Numbered from the stretch's first letter, positions 6,481 to 14,625 are shown. The stretch: DNA of 20,301 nucleotides from Candidatus Helarchaeota archaeon (GCA_013375455.1 JABXJT010000090.1:1-20301), one strand, 5' to 3'. The notes: generated by a model not told the origin, from the sequence alone. Program-made: numbers and translations.

Positions 6481-8163
6481 ATCGAGCATATTGCGAATTT
6501 CTGGAGAATTACTAATGATTTTGGAAAACTTCTGAAGAACTCCCTCATAATCATCAGCATTTTTCGCCTTGCAAGCCCTTATTATGGAATCTGATAGCTG
6601 ATAATAGTTATTTGCTGTGCTATCACGTATTTCATTAAGTATGATCTCAGCCCTTGCGGGTTGTTGCATTATTAAACAAACAAGCGTCGCGCAACATGCT
6701 GAGTATGAGGCTAAGAGGACTTCTTCGTCCTTGATTGCGACGTGGATCGCCTTCTCATAATATTTGATCGCTCGCTCATAACAAATCTCAGCTTTGTCGT
6801 GTATGCCGATTATCGAATAGAAAGCGCCCGCCTTGTAGTAAAGGAAGGCGGCAATGTGAAACTTATCAGATTTCAAACTTGATTCCGCAAGCCTTTCATA
6901 ACATTCGGCAAGATTTGAATAACAATAACGTGCTTTTTCTAAATATCCAATGGATTGATAAATTTGGGCAGCCCTCAAAAAGTTTTCTACTGTTAATTCT
7001 AAATCATCGCTTTTTTTCGCAAGCTCAGCAGCCTGTTCCGCATAAGCCGCCGCTTTTAAATGGTTCCCAACCTGCTGCTGATATAGACTCACATCTTGAT
7101 AGTTATTAGCCGCGCCCTGATATTCATTAATCGATGAAAGTTTTTCAGCGGCTGCTAATAATAAGTCATTCGAAGTTTCTGATTGACCCAATTGATTATA
7201 GCAATATGCTGCATTTCGTTCATAGTACGCAGCCCGCAAAACGTTTCCTTTTTGGATATTGGATTTTGCAACCGTTAAGAAGCAGTCGGCTTCGCTCTGT
7301 ATTATTGTTTTCAACAACTCATCAGATTTGTTGAGTCGTGAAACGCAATTAGCGGCTTCAATAAAATTCTGCACTGCTTCAAGAGGAAGATTGCATTCAG
7401 AAAGTTTCTCAGCTTCCTGAAGTCTATAATCCACGGCGTTGTTCAGGCAATCAATCATCTCTTGATTATTCCCTAAAAGTTCATGGCACACCGCCATGTG
7501 CTGAAAACATTCGCCAATATAATTTTCTAACCCGTTATGTGAGGCACATTTCAGGACTTTCTGATATTGATTTATTGCACTTTGGTACTCTTCAGTATGC
7601 TCATAGACTTTCCCCAATTCAAGTTGAGTGCGGCAAAGGCTCGTAGGATCTTCGTTCTCGATGTGATCTTGCATCTCCTGCTGCAAGATTCCGATTGCAT
7701 TCTGATAATGTTTCCGAGCCGTGGCTTTATCTTGGAGTTCATTCGCAGCATAGTTCGCAGCACTGGAATAAAGCTGACTGGCTTCAAGGTAATCACCCTC
7801 GTTTATCGCCTTTTCCCCCGCTAGAATGAAGCATTCAATTGCAGCGTCAAATAAACGGTGCGCCAGTTCAGTTTTCTCATGCTGTTTCTGAAGAAAAGCA
7901 GCTGAACTAAACTCTTCTGCAGCCTCAAAATAAACTTGTTGTTCTTTATATTGTTGGGCCAGAGATTGATAGCAATCATTAATTTTTATTAGGAATTCAT
8001 CTCGCTTTTCGAGATCCTCCACCTCATCAAAATAATCAAGAACATCCAAAAGTAATTTAATTGCGTCTTGAAACTTTTCTGCTTCAATCGACGATTCTGC
8101 CATTCTAATTTTGTCGTCTATTCCGCTCGCCATTTCATCCATAGTCTCACATACATTATCCAC
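6460..8163 (-). CDS. Large TPR helical-repeat protein (SNAP/TPR-like)
   Basis: A 567-residue all-helical protein with no signal peptide or membrane segment, built from roughly a dozen helix pairs of about 34-40 residues. TPR consensus positions recur (A at 8 and 20, Y/F at 11, P or E near the turn), for example Y-L-E-A-S-Q-L-Y-S-S-A-A near 125-136, Y-Q-S-A-I-N-Q-Y-Q-K near 193-202 and K-A-E-I-C-Y-E-R-A near 450. The short A-A-x-x-Y/F units resemble the alpha-SNAP class of TPR proteins, which act as vesicle-fusion adaptors in eukaryotes; a scaffold role is the safe statement, a SNAP role a guess. The N terminus is acidic. The GTG start at 8163 has no ribosome-binding site; ATG at 8142 (residue 8) or at 8133 is possible. 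It is divergent from the MaoC-like pair. Confidence 0.85.
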   Translation of the reverse strand: MDNVCETMDEMASGIDDKIRMAESSIEAEKFQDAIKLLLDVLDYFDEVEDLEKRDEFLIKINDCYQSLAQQYKEQQVYFEAAEEFSSAAFLQKQHEKTELAHRLFDAAIECFILAGEKAINEGDYLEASQLYSSAANYAANELQDKATARKHYQNAIGILQQEMQDHIENEDPTSLCRTQLELGKVYEHTEEYQSAINQYQKVLKCASHNGLENYIGECFQHMAVCHELLGNNQEMIDCLNNAVDYRLQEAEKLSECNLPLEAVQNFIEAANCVSRLNKSDELLKTIIQSEADCFLTVAKSNIQKGNVLRAAYYERNAAYCYNQLGQSETSNDLLLAAAEKLSSINEYQGAANNYQDVSLYQQQVGNHLKAAAYAEQAAELAKKSDDLELTVENFLRAAQIYQSIGYLEKARYCYSNLAECYERLAESSLKSDKFHIAAFLYYKAGAFYSIIGIHDKAEICYERAIKYYEKAIHVAIKDEEVLLASYSACCATLVCLIMQQPARAEIILNEIRDSTANNYYQLSDSIIRACKAKNADDYEGVLQKFSKIISNSPEIRNMLDLTRQCL

Positions 8164-8446
8164 TCGGAGGGAATAGTATTTGCTTTACATTGGCCACATT
8201 TCCGAGATCTTGCTCGTTTTTGTAAGGAGAAATTCCTTGTGATCAAAATTAATCCATTGTATATAAATTTGCTTACACAAAATGTGTCTAATTTTGTCGA
8301 TGTCTATTTCTGTGCATTGGCAATTGATCCATTCATGTTAAATTTAAACCGATACATATGCATTTTTTAATTCTAATGCGTTAAAATTTCTTGTTAAAAT
8401 TTTTAATCAATCATCAAATAAAAATCTAATAAACAGATGATGATGC
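8164..8446. other. Divergent intergenic region, TPR gene / MaoC-like pair
   Basis: This 283-base AT-rich gap holds no convincing gene. TATATAAAT (8259-8267) reads as a TATA-like element on either strand and lies about 95 bases from the TPR start. A second AT-rich element near 8394-8406 is a better candidate for the plus-strand genes. The imperfect direct repeat GTTAAAATTT occurs around 8380 and 8393. Confidence 0.35.
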
Positions 8447-8911
8447 ATGGACAGTCTCATAATGCTGTTGGAGGAAATGGACAAAATCCTTCAAGAAATT
8501 AGTCCAATGAAAGTAAAAATCAAACAGAAGGATTTAATAAAATTTCACGAAATCACAGGGGTGCCAGAGGCGCAAATAAATCAATCAAGCGAATCCATTG
8601 TTACCCCAACCTACTTCTTAACTTTATTAGCGCCTTTAGGAACCAAATTAATGCTTAAAATTCTAGAACATCAGAATCTCCCAAAAATAAGTGGATTCAT
8701 TCACAGTAAATCGGAAGTCAACTTCTTCAAACCCATTCAATATGGAGCTTATGAAGTCTGGTCGCGCGTTGAGACCCTTCAGAAAAAGCAAGGTAAGATG
8801 GGAAATTACATCGTTCTCACTTTTCGGATGAGTCTAATGAATGAAAAGGAAGAAGAAGTGGGAAATGACATCCACCAATTCTTCTTGCGATTACCAGAGG
8901 AGGCTGACTAG
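8447..8911 (+). CDS. MaoC-like dehydratase, N-terminal/non-catalytic hot-dog subunit (HadA-like)
   Basis: A 154-residue hot-dog-fold protein resembling the FAS1-type dehydratase N-terminal domain. In mycobacterial HadAB-type (R)-hydratases this subunit pairs with a separate catalytic MaoC subunit and shapes the acyl-chain tunnel. It lacks the D-x-N-P-x-H hydratase motif, as expected for the non-catalytic partner. Visible elements are a segment that could be the central hot-dog helix (T-P-T-Y-F-L-T-L-L-A-P-L-G, about 52-64), the strand H-S-K-S-E-V-N-F-F-K-P-I (about 86-97), the usual H-x-x-x-x-E-F/Y-x-x-P-I pattern, and a final pair of long strands (about 118-148). The stop is directly followed by the ATG of the second subunit, so translation is coupled. 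Likely substrates are acyl-CoA or acyl carrier protein esters; no carrier-protein gene is near. ATG 8447 has no strong ribosome-binding site. Confidence 0.75.
   Translation: MDSLIMLLEEMDKILQEISPMKVKIKQKDLIKFHEITGVPEAQINQSSESIVTPTYFLTLLAPLGTKLMLKILEHQNLPKISGFIHSKSEVNFFKPIQYGAYEVWSRVETLQKKQGKMGNYIVLTFRMSLMNEKEEEVGNDIHQFFLRLPEEAD
8896..8903 (+). promoter_or_regulatory. Ribosome-binding site inside the first MaoC-like gene
   Basis: AGAGGAGG lies 8 bases before the ATG at 8912, inside the end of the upstream gene. It supports the exact start of the second subunit and coupled, roughly equal synthesis of both. Confidence 0.7.
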
Positions 8912-9328
8912 ATGCCCACGCCTGTTAATGTAGGAATTGGAGATGAAATTCCGCCCTTCTCTATTAAAATAGATTGGCCTATGTATAAGAAATACAACCG
9001 CCTAGTCCATGAGATAAATCCTCTCCATTTCAATGAAAAGTACGCTCAAAAGCTAGGTTATCGAACAATCGTGGTTGCAGGTGTCTTCACGTCTTCATTT
9101 TTCCTCAGATCAATCTTGAGTTGGCTAAAAGATCCCACCCACGTCACGAATTATGAAATTCGCTTTCACGATCCCGTTTATCTCGATGACACGATTACCC
9201 AACGAGCAACAGTAGCAAACAAATATGAAAAAGAAGGGAAGCAAATCATCGAATTTGACGTGTGGGTAGAAAACCAGGACAAGCAAAAAGTCATCAGCGG
9301 GACAGCAACGGCATTTACCGAAATTTAG
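8912..9328 (+). CDS. MaoC-like hydratase/dehydratase subunit with altered active site (HadB-like)
   Basis: A 138-residue single hot-dog protein of the (R)-specific enoyl hydratase / MaoC family, which adds water to or removes it from 2-enoyl thioesters. The signature region reads Y28...E34-I-N36-P37-L-H39-F-N, matching the family motif D-x-N-P-x-H except that the catalytic aspartate is glutamate. The following loop, normally I/V-H-G, is V-A56-G57-V. The rest follows the family: the hot-dog helix (residues 54-70) and strands containing E-I-R-F-H-D-P-V-Y (about 82-90) and a final strand (G-T-A-T-A-F). It starts on the base after the preceding stop with a strong ribosome-binding site, so the two proteins should form a heterodimer. 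Whether it dehydrates or has become a binding protein is open. The convergent DHH gene ends 6 bases downstream. Confidence 0.85.
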   Translation: MPTPVNVGIGDEIPPFSIKIDWPMYKKYNRLVHEINPLHFNEKYAQKLGYRTIVVAGVFTSSFFLRSILSWLKDPTHVTNYEIRFHDPVYLDDTITQRATVANKYEKEGKQIIEFDVWVENQDKQKVISGTATAFTEI

Positions 9329-9334
9329 ATGCGA

Positions 9335-10936
9335 TTAAAGAAATTGATCCAGTCTCCACTGCCCTGTTTTAATATTAACTTTAGATTTAATCCGCTTTTT
9401 TGGCTTGGATTTTGGTTTAGAGGGGTCTCTCAACCTTTTGTAATAGTTGAGCATTTCTTTAAAAAATTCAGGAACTATCTCTCTCTTTAAATACCCGCTA
9501 CAAGCCCATCGATGTCCGCCATATTGCATGATTTTGGTTGGGTATTTTTTTCGGATGGCATGATAGACAGTTTTCGCATCCGCAAGATCTCCTGAATTCC
9601 GCTCAAGAAATGTCCAGATATCATCTCGGGCCCGCGTGCTCAATTTCATAACGTTTTCTTCATCCTCAATTTCACAGTAGCTCAGCATGATTTCGATTTG
9701 CTTGAATTTCTTCATTATAACTCCTGCAACAACCCCTACCTCATCGTAATAAATGATATCGGTAAAATCAACCATGACGATCCGATCATCATAAGATTCG
9801 GTAGGAATTTTCCCCAGCTCATATGATTCAAGTGCTCGTGCCACTTCCCGATCGCCCATTCGATGGTGCGTTTCAATGTCATTCCACAGCTCCTCGTTAA
9901 CATATTTATTATTTAGTAGTTCTAATGCTAAATTCGCCTTGCCTCGACGGCTTACATAATTAATTCGGTGAAGAATTTCCCTAGCATCATACGTTCTTCG
10001 CGGTAATTCCCCAATTTTCCTTGCTTCCGATAAGAGCGTGCAATCCCAACCCTGCAATCCCTCCAAATCATAAACATAATTGACAACCCCATTGATGATC
10101 TGGGATGTTTTGATATCCAAGTGTGCATCAGTTAAAAGGTGAATCGTTAGGGTTTCGACCAGCTTGGCTTTCTCATCCCGTGTGAGGTCTACAATTCTCC
10201 TCCACTGCTCGTTTTCTTTCAGTTCGAACAGGTCAGTCATGAGTGCCTTGCATACATTTATGTCCTGAAACCCCGGGATGCCTGAACGGTTTAACGCGAC
10301 GAAAACGGGGTACATTCCCCTACCGAAGAAGCAAATATCTTTTTGCATCGAAACGGCGCCAGCTTGAGTCGCTAGATCAGTAATATATTTATTAACGGAT
10401 GTTGGGCCATTGGTCATTTGAAAATCACTTATAGCACCCGCGACCGCATAGCAAAGAATGACTTTTCCAGTGTCAGTATTCCAAAAGTCTTGAGGAAAGA
10501 CATTCAATAATACCATCGCTGCAGTGGTTGAGCCACTACAATCGGTTTCATCATTCATGTGGAATTCGCACGGATTCAATTGCCGTCTTCCATACACCCC
10601 ACTTTCATTAGGATGGTGATCCGTAATTATGAAATCCTGAACATTTTCCTTAAATAATTCCTCAAATCCGGCACCAATATCACCAGTTATCACGTATTCA
10701 TAATTACCTTTAGACAATATTTCCTGCACTTTCTCGGAATCAGGGCTCAAGAGAATTTTCGTGGTAATTTTCTTGAAGCCTAGCCCTCGCAAACTCTGTA
10801 TTAAGACCGATGCAGCTGAGATTCCATCGCCATCTCGATGCCCCACGATTAGAATGGGACGGTCGCGTTTCCATTTCTGCAAGCGATTACCTAATTCATA
10901 GGCTTTATCGAGAAAACCAACCGGTATTGGCACCAC
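9335..10936 (-). CDS. DHH-family phosphoesterase / RecJ-Cdc45-like nuclease with C-terminal PIP-box
   Basis: A 533-residue archaeal RecJ-like protein (single-strand exonuclease or Cdc45-like replication factor). The metal-binding motifs look intact: H33-R-D35-G-D37 (motif I), D86 in T-G-D-I-G (motif II), D106-H107-H108 (motif III) and D171 in I-S-D-F (motif IV), suggesting an active Mn-dependent nuclease rather than an inactive Cdc45. The DHHA1 domain has G473-G474-H475 near the C terminus. After a Lys/Pro-rich linker (about 503-522), the chain ends in Q526-W-R-L529-D-Q-F532-L533, which fits the PCNA-interacting box Q-x-x-hydrophobic-x-x-F-F/L found at archaeal replication-protein C termini. 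The start is GTG 10936, with a second GTG next to it; GGGA lies about 10 bases before. TATA-like boxes lie about 35-40 bases upstream. Confidence 0.92.
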   Translation of the reverse strand: MVPIPVGFLDKAYELGNRLQKWKRDRPILIVGHRDGDGISAASVLIQSLRGLGFKKITTKILLSPDSEKVQEILSKGNYEYVITGDIGAGFEELFKENVQDFIITDHHPNESGVYGRRQLNPCEFHMNDETDCSGSTTAAMVLLNVFPQDFWNTDTGKVILCYAVAGAISDFQMTNGPTSVNKYITDLATQAGAVSMQKDICFFGRGMYPVFVALNRSGIPGFQDINVCKALMTDLFELKENEQWRRIVDLTRDEKAKLVETLTIHLLTDAHLDIKTSQIINGVVNYVYDLEGLQGWDCTLLSEARKIGELPRRTYDAREILHRINYVSRRGKANLALELLNNKYVNEELWNDIETHHRMGDREVARALESYELGKIPTESYDDRIVMVDFTDIIYYDEVGVVAGVIMKKFKQIEIMLSYCEIEDEENVMKLSTRARDDIWTFLERNSGDLADAKTVYHAIRKKYPTKIMQYGGHRWACSGYLKREIVPEFFKEMLNYYKRLRDPSKPKSKPKKRIKSKVNIKTGQWRLDQFL

Positions 10937-10969
10937 TCACAATCCCAAAATTTGTATTTTTATAATGTC

Positions 10970-10980
10970 CTTTTTATAAA
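10970..10980 (-). promoter_or_regulatory. TATA-like box of the DHH/RecJ-like gene
   Basis: TTTATAAAAAG on the minus strand is centred about 39 bases before the GTG at 10936. A second copy-like element (TTATAAAAAT) is 13 bases nearer. Either fits a short-leader transcript. Confidence 0.4.
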
Positions 10981-11046
10981 ATTATAAAAACTTCGAAGCT
11001 TTCAGTTTCTTTTAATTTTAGTCTCCCAACAATATCCACCTTAGAT

Positions 11047-13380
11047 TTAACTTTTTGGTAGCCTTTTCCTTATAATGCGTCTCGGGATTCCCAGCTTTTT
11101 CATTGCATCTTTTATATCCAATTTCGTACCCACTTTACGGCGGTCTGCTGTTATCATCTTTTTTGCTTCTTTAGATATTTTTGTGATAGTTTTCTTATCA
11201 AACCCCATGTCCCTAATAAATTTTACAGTTTCTTGTAGAGCAGGTTTTATGCCTGCATCTTCTAAAATTTTCCTGACTTCTCCAAGTGTAAATGCAGAAA
11301 CTTCTGTTGGTTCTTTAAGTTGGTCTAATTCTTCTTTTGTTAACAATATTTCTTCGATGTTCTCATCTATTCGTACCTTACAACCCTGATTTCGTAAGTC
11401 TTTAATCCATTTTTTTAACGGCTCCGGCAGAGTTGTCAATTCATTCTCTCTTAAATCTAGTTCTTCGAGTGAGGTTAATTTGCTGATTGATTCTGGGAGT
11501 TCAATTAATTTATTCTTATCTACAAGAAGGTGCGTAATCCATGTATACTTTGCTATAGAATCTGGAAGGGTAGTTAATTGATTATTTCTCAAATATAAAT
11601 GGTTTGAAACGTCTCCTATCGACTCTAGCTTTAGGTTAAATAATGACTCAGGAAGTGTAGCTAATTCATTATGTTCAATATCTAATGATTGGAGCGATTT
11701 TAGATTACCTATTGATTCTGGGAGCGCCTTTAATTTATTATATTTTAAATCTAGTCTTTGGAGTTTTTTCAGGTGACCTATTGAATTTGGAAGAGAAGTC
11801 AATTCATTACCAAATAAATCTAGGTATTGAAGGGCTGTTAATTCACCTAACCACTCCGGCAAGGTTGTTAATTGATTATTACGCAAATATAATCCTTGAA
11901 GTGATTTAAGAGTAGCAAATGAATCCGGTAGGGTCTTTAATTGATTAGAATTTAACAATACCCGTTCGAGCGATTTGAGAGAACCTATTGAATCTGGAAG
12001 TGTGGATAATTGATTGAATTTTAAAAATAACTTCTCAAGCGATTTGAGAGAACCTATTGAATCTGGAATTACGCTTAATTGATTAGATTCTACACTGAGC
12101 ATTTCGAGCGACATAAGGTTTCCAATTGACTCTGGGAGTTTCGTTAATTCGTTTCTATCCAAATTCAACCAAGTGAGTGATTTTAGCGACCCCAACGACT
12201 CTGGCAGTATTTTTAACTTATTATATTTCAACGATAAATGTTCGAGCGACGTAAGGGTCCCTATTGATTCCGGGAGTTCTGTTAATTTATTGTTTCTAAG
12301 GTCTAATCTTTGAAGGTTTTTCAGGTTGCCAATTGATTCGGGAAGTGAGGATAACTCTTGTTCATGTAGATCTATTTTTTTGAGTAAAGTAAGATTTCCA
12401 ATTGATTCAGGAAGGCCTTCTAAACGATTACCACGTAAATCGAATTTCTCAAGTAATGTTAAGTTGCCAATGGATTCGGGCAGAGAAGATAACTCTTGTT
12501 CATGAAGATCCAATTCTTTGAGTAATGTGAGACTTCCAATTGCCTCTGGAAGGGCGATTAATTGATTACCATGCAAATTGAGTACTATTAGCAATTTAAA
12601 ATTGCCAATTGACTCCGGGAGATTTTTAAATTGATTGTCACGTAAATCGAGCCCTCGAAGTAATTCTAAATTACCTATTGATTTTGGTAGGGTAGATAAT
12701 TCATTTCCTTGTAAACCTAACATTTGAAGCGATTTTAGATTGCCAATTGACGCTGGGAGATTTTTTAATTGATTACCAGACAACTCGAGTCCAACTAGAG
12801 ATTTTAAATTGCCAATTGACTTGGGAAGATTTTTTAATTTATTAGTGTGTAATTTGAGTGCTTTAAGAGAGGCTAAATTGCCAATTGCCTCGGGGAGCTC
12901 AGCTAATTCATTCTCTTCTAAATATAATTCATCGAGCGATTTTAAATTGCCAATTGCTTCAGGGAGAGTGGATAATTCATTTTTTTGCAAAATTAACAAT
13001 TCAAGCGATGTTAAGTTGCCAATTGACTCGGGAAGACTTTTTAAGTGATTATAATATAAATTGAGTACTTTCAGCGATTTAAAATTGTCAATTGACTCGG
13101 GAAGTGCCGAGATATTATTATGCTGTAAGTCTAATACTTGAAGTGCAGTAAAAGCAAATACAGATTTAGGGAGTGCCTTTAAAGCATTTCCTACCAGTCT
13201 AAGACTAATAATATGCTCATTTTCTATAGTAACTGCATTAATACCGCTATCAATGTCATCGACAATTTCGATTTTTTTTTCAATTAAAGCCTCAATTTCC
13301 TCAATGGCTTTAATTTCATGAACGGGTAATTTTTTTCCACGGAAATCTTTAATTTCAACTTTCTTCCTATTTTTTGGAAA
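11047..13380 (-). CDS. Giant leucine-rich-repeat protein, 5' start unresolved
   Basis: The minus-strand frame is open from codon 13380 to the TAA at 11047 (777 codons). Residues about 1-54 form a charged N-terminal module (D-F-R-G-K-K-L-P near the start). About 55-655 are roughly 26 leucine-rich repeats of 23 residues with the core L-P-E-S-I-G-N-L-x-x-L-x-x-L-x-L-x-x-N-x-L, the Ras-suppressor/plant PIRL type. The last about 122 residues are a Lys-rich helical domain (with L-G-E-V-R-K-I-L-E-D and a basic end R-R-I-I-R-K-R). There is no signal peptide, so it is probably a cytosolic protein-binding scaffold. The first ATG/GTG/TTG in frame is TTG 12999, in the middle of a repeat, so the repeat pattern proves that coding extends 5' of it. 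A strong AAGGAGG at 13396-13390 marks the expected start area, but no standard start codon follows in any frame that joins. This may be a one-base indel, a near-cognate ATT start or a broken gene. Confidence 0.85.
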   Translation of the reverse strand, partial: FPKNRKKVEIKDFRGKKLPVHEIKAIEEIEALIEKKIEIVDDIDSGINAVTIENEHIISLRLVGNALKALPKSVFAFTALQVLDLQHNNISALPESIDNFKSLKVLNLYYNHLKSLPESIGNLTSLELLILQKNELSTLPEAIGNLKSLDELYLEENELAELPEAIGNLASLKALKLHTNKLKNLPKSIGNLKSLVGLELSGNQLKNLPASIGNLKSLQMLGLQGNELSTLPKSIGNLELLRGLDLRDNQFKNLPESIGNFKLLIVLNLHGNQLIALPEAIGSLTLLKELDLHEQELSSLPESIGNLTLLEKFDLRGNRLEGLPESIGNLTLLKKIDLHEQELSSLPESIGNLKNLQRLDLRNNKLTELPESIGTLTSLEHLSLKYNKLKILPESLGSLKSLTWLNLDRNELTKLPESIGNLMSLEMLSVESNQLSVIPDSIGSLKSLEKLFLKFNQLSTLPDSIGSLKSLERVLLNSNQLKTLPDSFATLKSLQGLYLRNNQLTTLPEWLGELTALQYLDLFGNELTSLPNSIGHLKKLQRLDLKYNKLKALPESIGNLKSLQSLDIEHNELATLPESLFNLKLESIGDVSNHLYLRNNQLTTLPDSIAKYTWITHLLVDKNKLIELPESISKLTSLEELDLRENELTTLPEPLKKWIKDLRNQGCKVRIDENIEEILLTKEELDQLKEPTEVSAFTLGEVRKILEDAGIKPALQETVKFIRDMGFDKKTITKISKEAKKMITADRRKVGTKLDIKDAMKKLGIPRRIIRKRLPKS
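11400..13230 (-). repeat. Tandem 69-base repeats encoding about 26 leucine-rich repeats
   Basis: The DNA repeats with a 69-base period. The segment reading P-E-S-I-G-N-L recurs with near-identical bases (plus-strand TTGCCAATTGA and close variants). A two-repeat block is itself duplicated: ATAACTCTTGTTCATG occurs at 12351 and again at 12489, exactly 138 bases (two units) apart, evidence of recent unequal exchange or slippage. Confidence 0.85.
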
Positions 13381-13389
13381 TTAAATCAG

Positions 13390-13396
13390 CCTCCTT
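13390..13396 (-). promoter_or_regulatory. Ribosome-binding site at the missing LRR start
   Basis: AAGGAGG on the minus strand. The base at optimal spacing opens ATT-TCC-AAA-AAA-TAG, one frame away from the LRR frame. Removing one A from the A6 run (13375-13370) would join ATT-TCC to the LRR protein. Confidence 0.5.
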
Positions 13397-13456
13397 GTAG
13401 TTTAAAATTCTTCACAGTTCTTCTATCTAATCCTTTCATTTTCTCAGTTTTGTCAT

Positions 13457-14494
13457 TCAAATTATTTTAGACTCTCTTAACCTTTTAAAGGCAGCCCCCA
13501 CCGTTTCCCAAACAAGGGCGGGGTCATCTGACTTAACAAAGGTCTGGAGCCCTCCTCGGTATAGCCAAGCAAAGATGCTATCTGCCCCTGATTGATGAAA
13601 GATTTCAACTGCCTTTGGAATCTCCACCTCACGACCCTTGGGAATGCGAAAGGCCAGTACCCATAATTGGGATCCCTTCTTATGTTTCTTGGCAGTTGTC
13701 ACCAATTTTTTAGATTCCTCTTGCACCCACTGTAAATCCTTCTGAAATAACATCCAATAGGGATCTGTCGCCAAGACATCCATAGATTCAAAGCATGCTA
13801 AATCCCAATTTGACATTCCCGTTGGTACGTGCGAGGGCATCACGCAAATTATATTCTTCTTGTGTGAATCTACACTTTTAACCATCTGACATAAATTCTG
13901 CAAAAAGCCGAGCAACCTTTGTTCCTTAAATAAGATGACATCAGCAATCTTCGTACTCGGCATTGCGTATTGATACTGTTCAAAAAACAAATCCTGACAT
14001 GTCTTGCAATAGCAAACGTAGTAGGGGGTGAGATTGGTGGGGAGCAAATTTTCTTCCGAGTAGGCATAATGCGGTTCATCCCAGAAGAATCCATCCACTG
14101 CTGCAACTGTGGCCACCTTTCTAACCGCTTTTATGATGTATTTCTGAAAGGCTTTTGTGTTAAAACAAGCCGCAGGGAAGGGGTTCTTGGTCTTTGAAAA
14201 TACTTGGCGAAATTCGGCATTATTACTCAAAAAAACAGAAGGGGCCTCTCCACCAAAGATCCGACCCCACGCCCAGAAATTAACATACACCGAAAAATCA
14301 AACTCTTCTTTTGCAATTCTTGCCATTTTGAAATAACGCCCGCGCCACTGTTCAAAATCATATTCCGACATGGCTAAAAGGATTGAATTGCAGCCGTGTT
14401 CTTGGATTTCCTTAAAATCCGAACGGGCATGGTCCAAATAGACGTTACCGTGGTATGCTACCCCGAGCTCTAATTGCTCTTTCACTTCAACCAT
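13457..14494 (-). CDS. Glycoside-hydrolase-like TIM-barrel protein, unknown substrate
   Basis: A 345-residue protein that looks like a (beta/alpha)8 barrel of the glycoside-hydrolase-like families. The strand-4 region reads V-D-G-F-F-W-D139-E140-P-H-Y, with an acid pair where retaining glycosidases hold the catalytic acid. It is followed by C161-Y-C163-K-T-C166 and an aromatic-rich helix, a combination common in hypothetical sugar hydrolases of this type. Other barrel strands include F-S-V-Y-V-N-F-W-A-W (about 67-76), I-I-C-V-M-P-S-H (near 215) and L-W-V-L-A-F-R (near 270). No signal peptide is present, so it appears cytosolic, which is unusual for a polysaccharide-degrading enzyme. ATG 14494 is preceded by CGGCGG at about 8 bases. 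It lies 76 bases upstream of the LRR frame on the same strand and might be co-transcribed. The substrate is unknown. Confidence 0.72.
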   Translation of the reverse strand: MVEVKEQLELGVAYHGNVYLDHARSDFKEIQEHGCNSILLAMSEYDFEQWRGRYFKMARIAKEEFDFSVYVNFWAWGRIFGGEAPSVFLSNNAEFRQVFSKTKNPFPAACFNTKAFQKYIIKAVRKVATVAAVDGFFWDEPHYAYSEENLLPTNLTPYYVCYCKTCQDLFFEQYQYAMPSTKIADVILFKEQRLLGFLQNLCQMVKSVDSHKKNIICVMPSHVPTGMSNWDLACFESMDVLATDPYWMLFQKDLQWVQEESKKLVTTAKKHKKGSQLWVLAFRIPKGREVEIPKAVEIFHQSGADSIFAWLYRGGLQTFVKSDDPALVWETVGAAFKRLRESKII

Positions 14495-14625
14495 CTCGAA
14501 CCGCCGTGAGTTCGAATTAATGAACTATTTAAATAATGTATAACATAAAATAGTACCTTTAGAATATAACTTAAAACAAATCTCAACCCGAGATCAATGC
14601 ATACCGAATTAAAAATTTGGACGTA

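Noticed and set aside
8068..8370. Plus-strand 100-residue open frame before the MaoC-like pair
   Set aside because: Its first third is antisense to the TPR gene and the translation is Phe/Cys/Ile-rich without domain or ribosome-binding site; it looks like chance.
11075..13048. Several plus-strand open frames across the LRR gene
   Set aside because: They are mirror images of the 69-base coding repeat on the other strand and share its periodic codons.
11047..13380. LRR tandem repeats as a CRISPR array or mobile element
   Set aside because: The 69-base period is a coding period with 23 residues per unit and no unique spacers, cas genes or terminal repeats.
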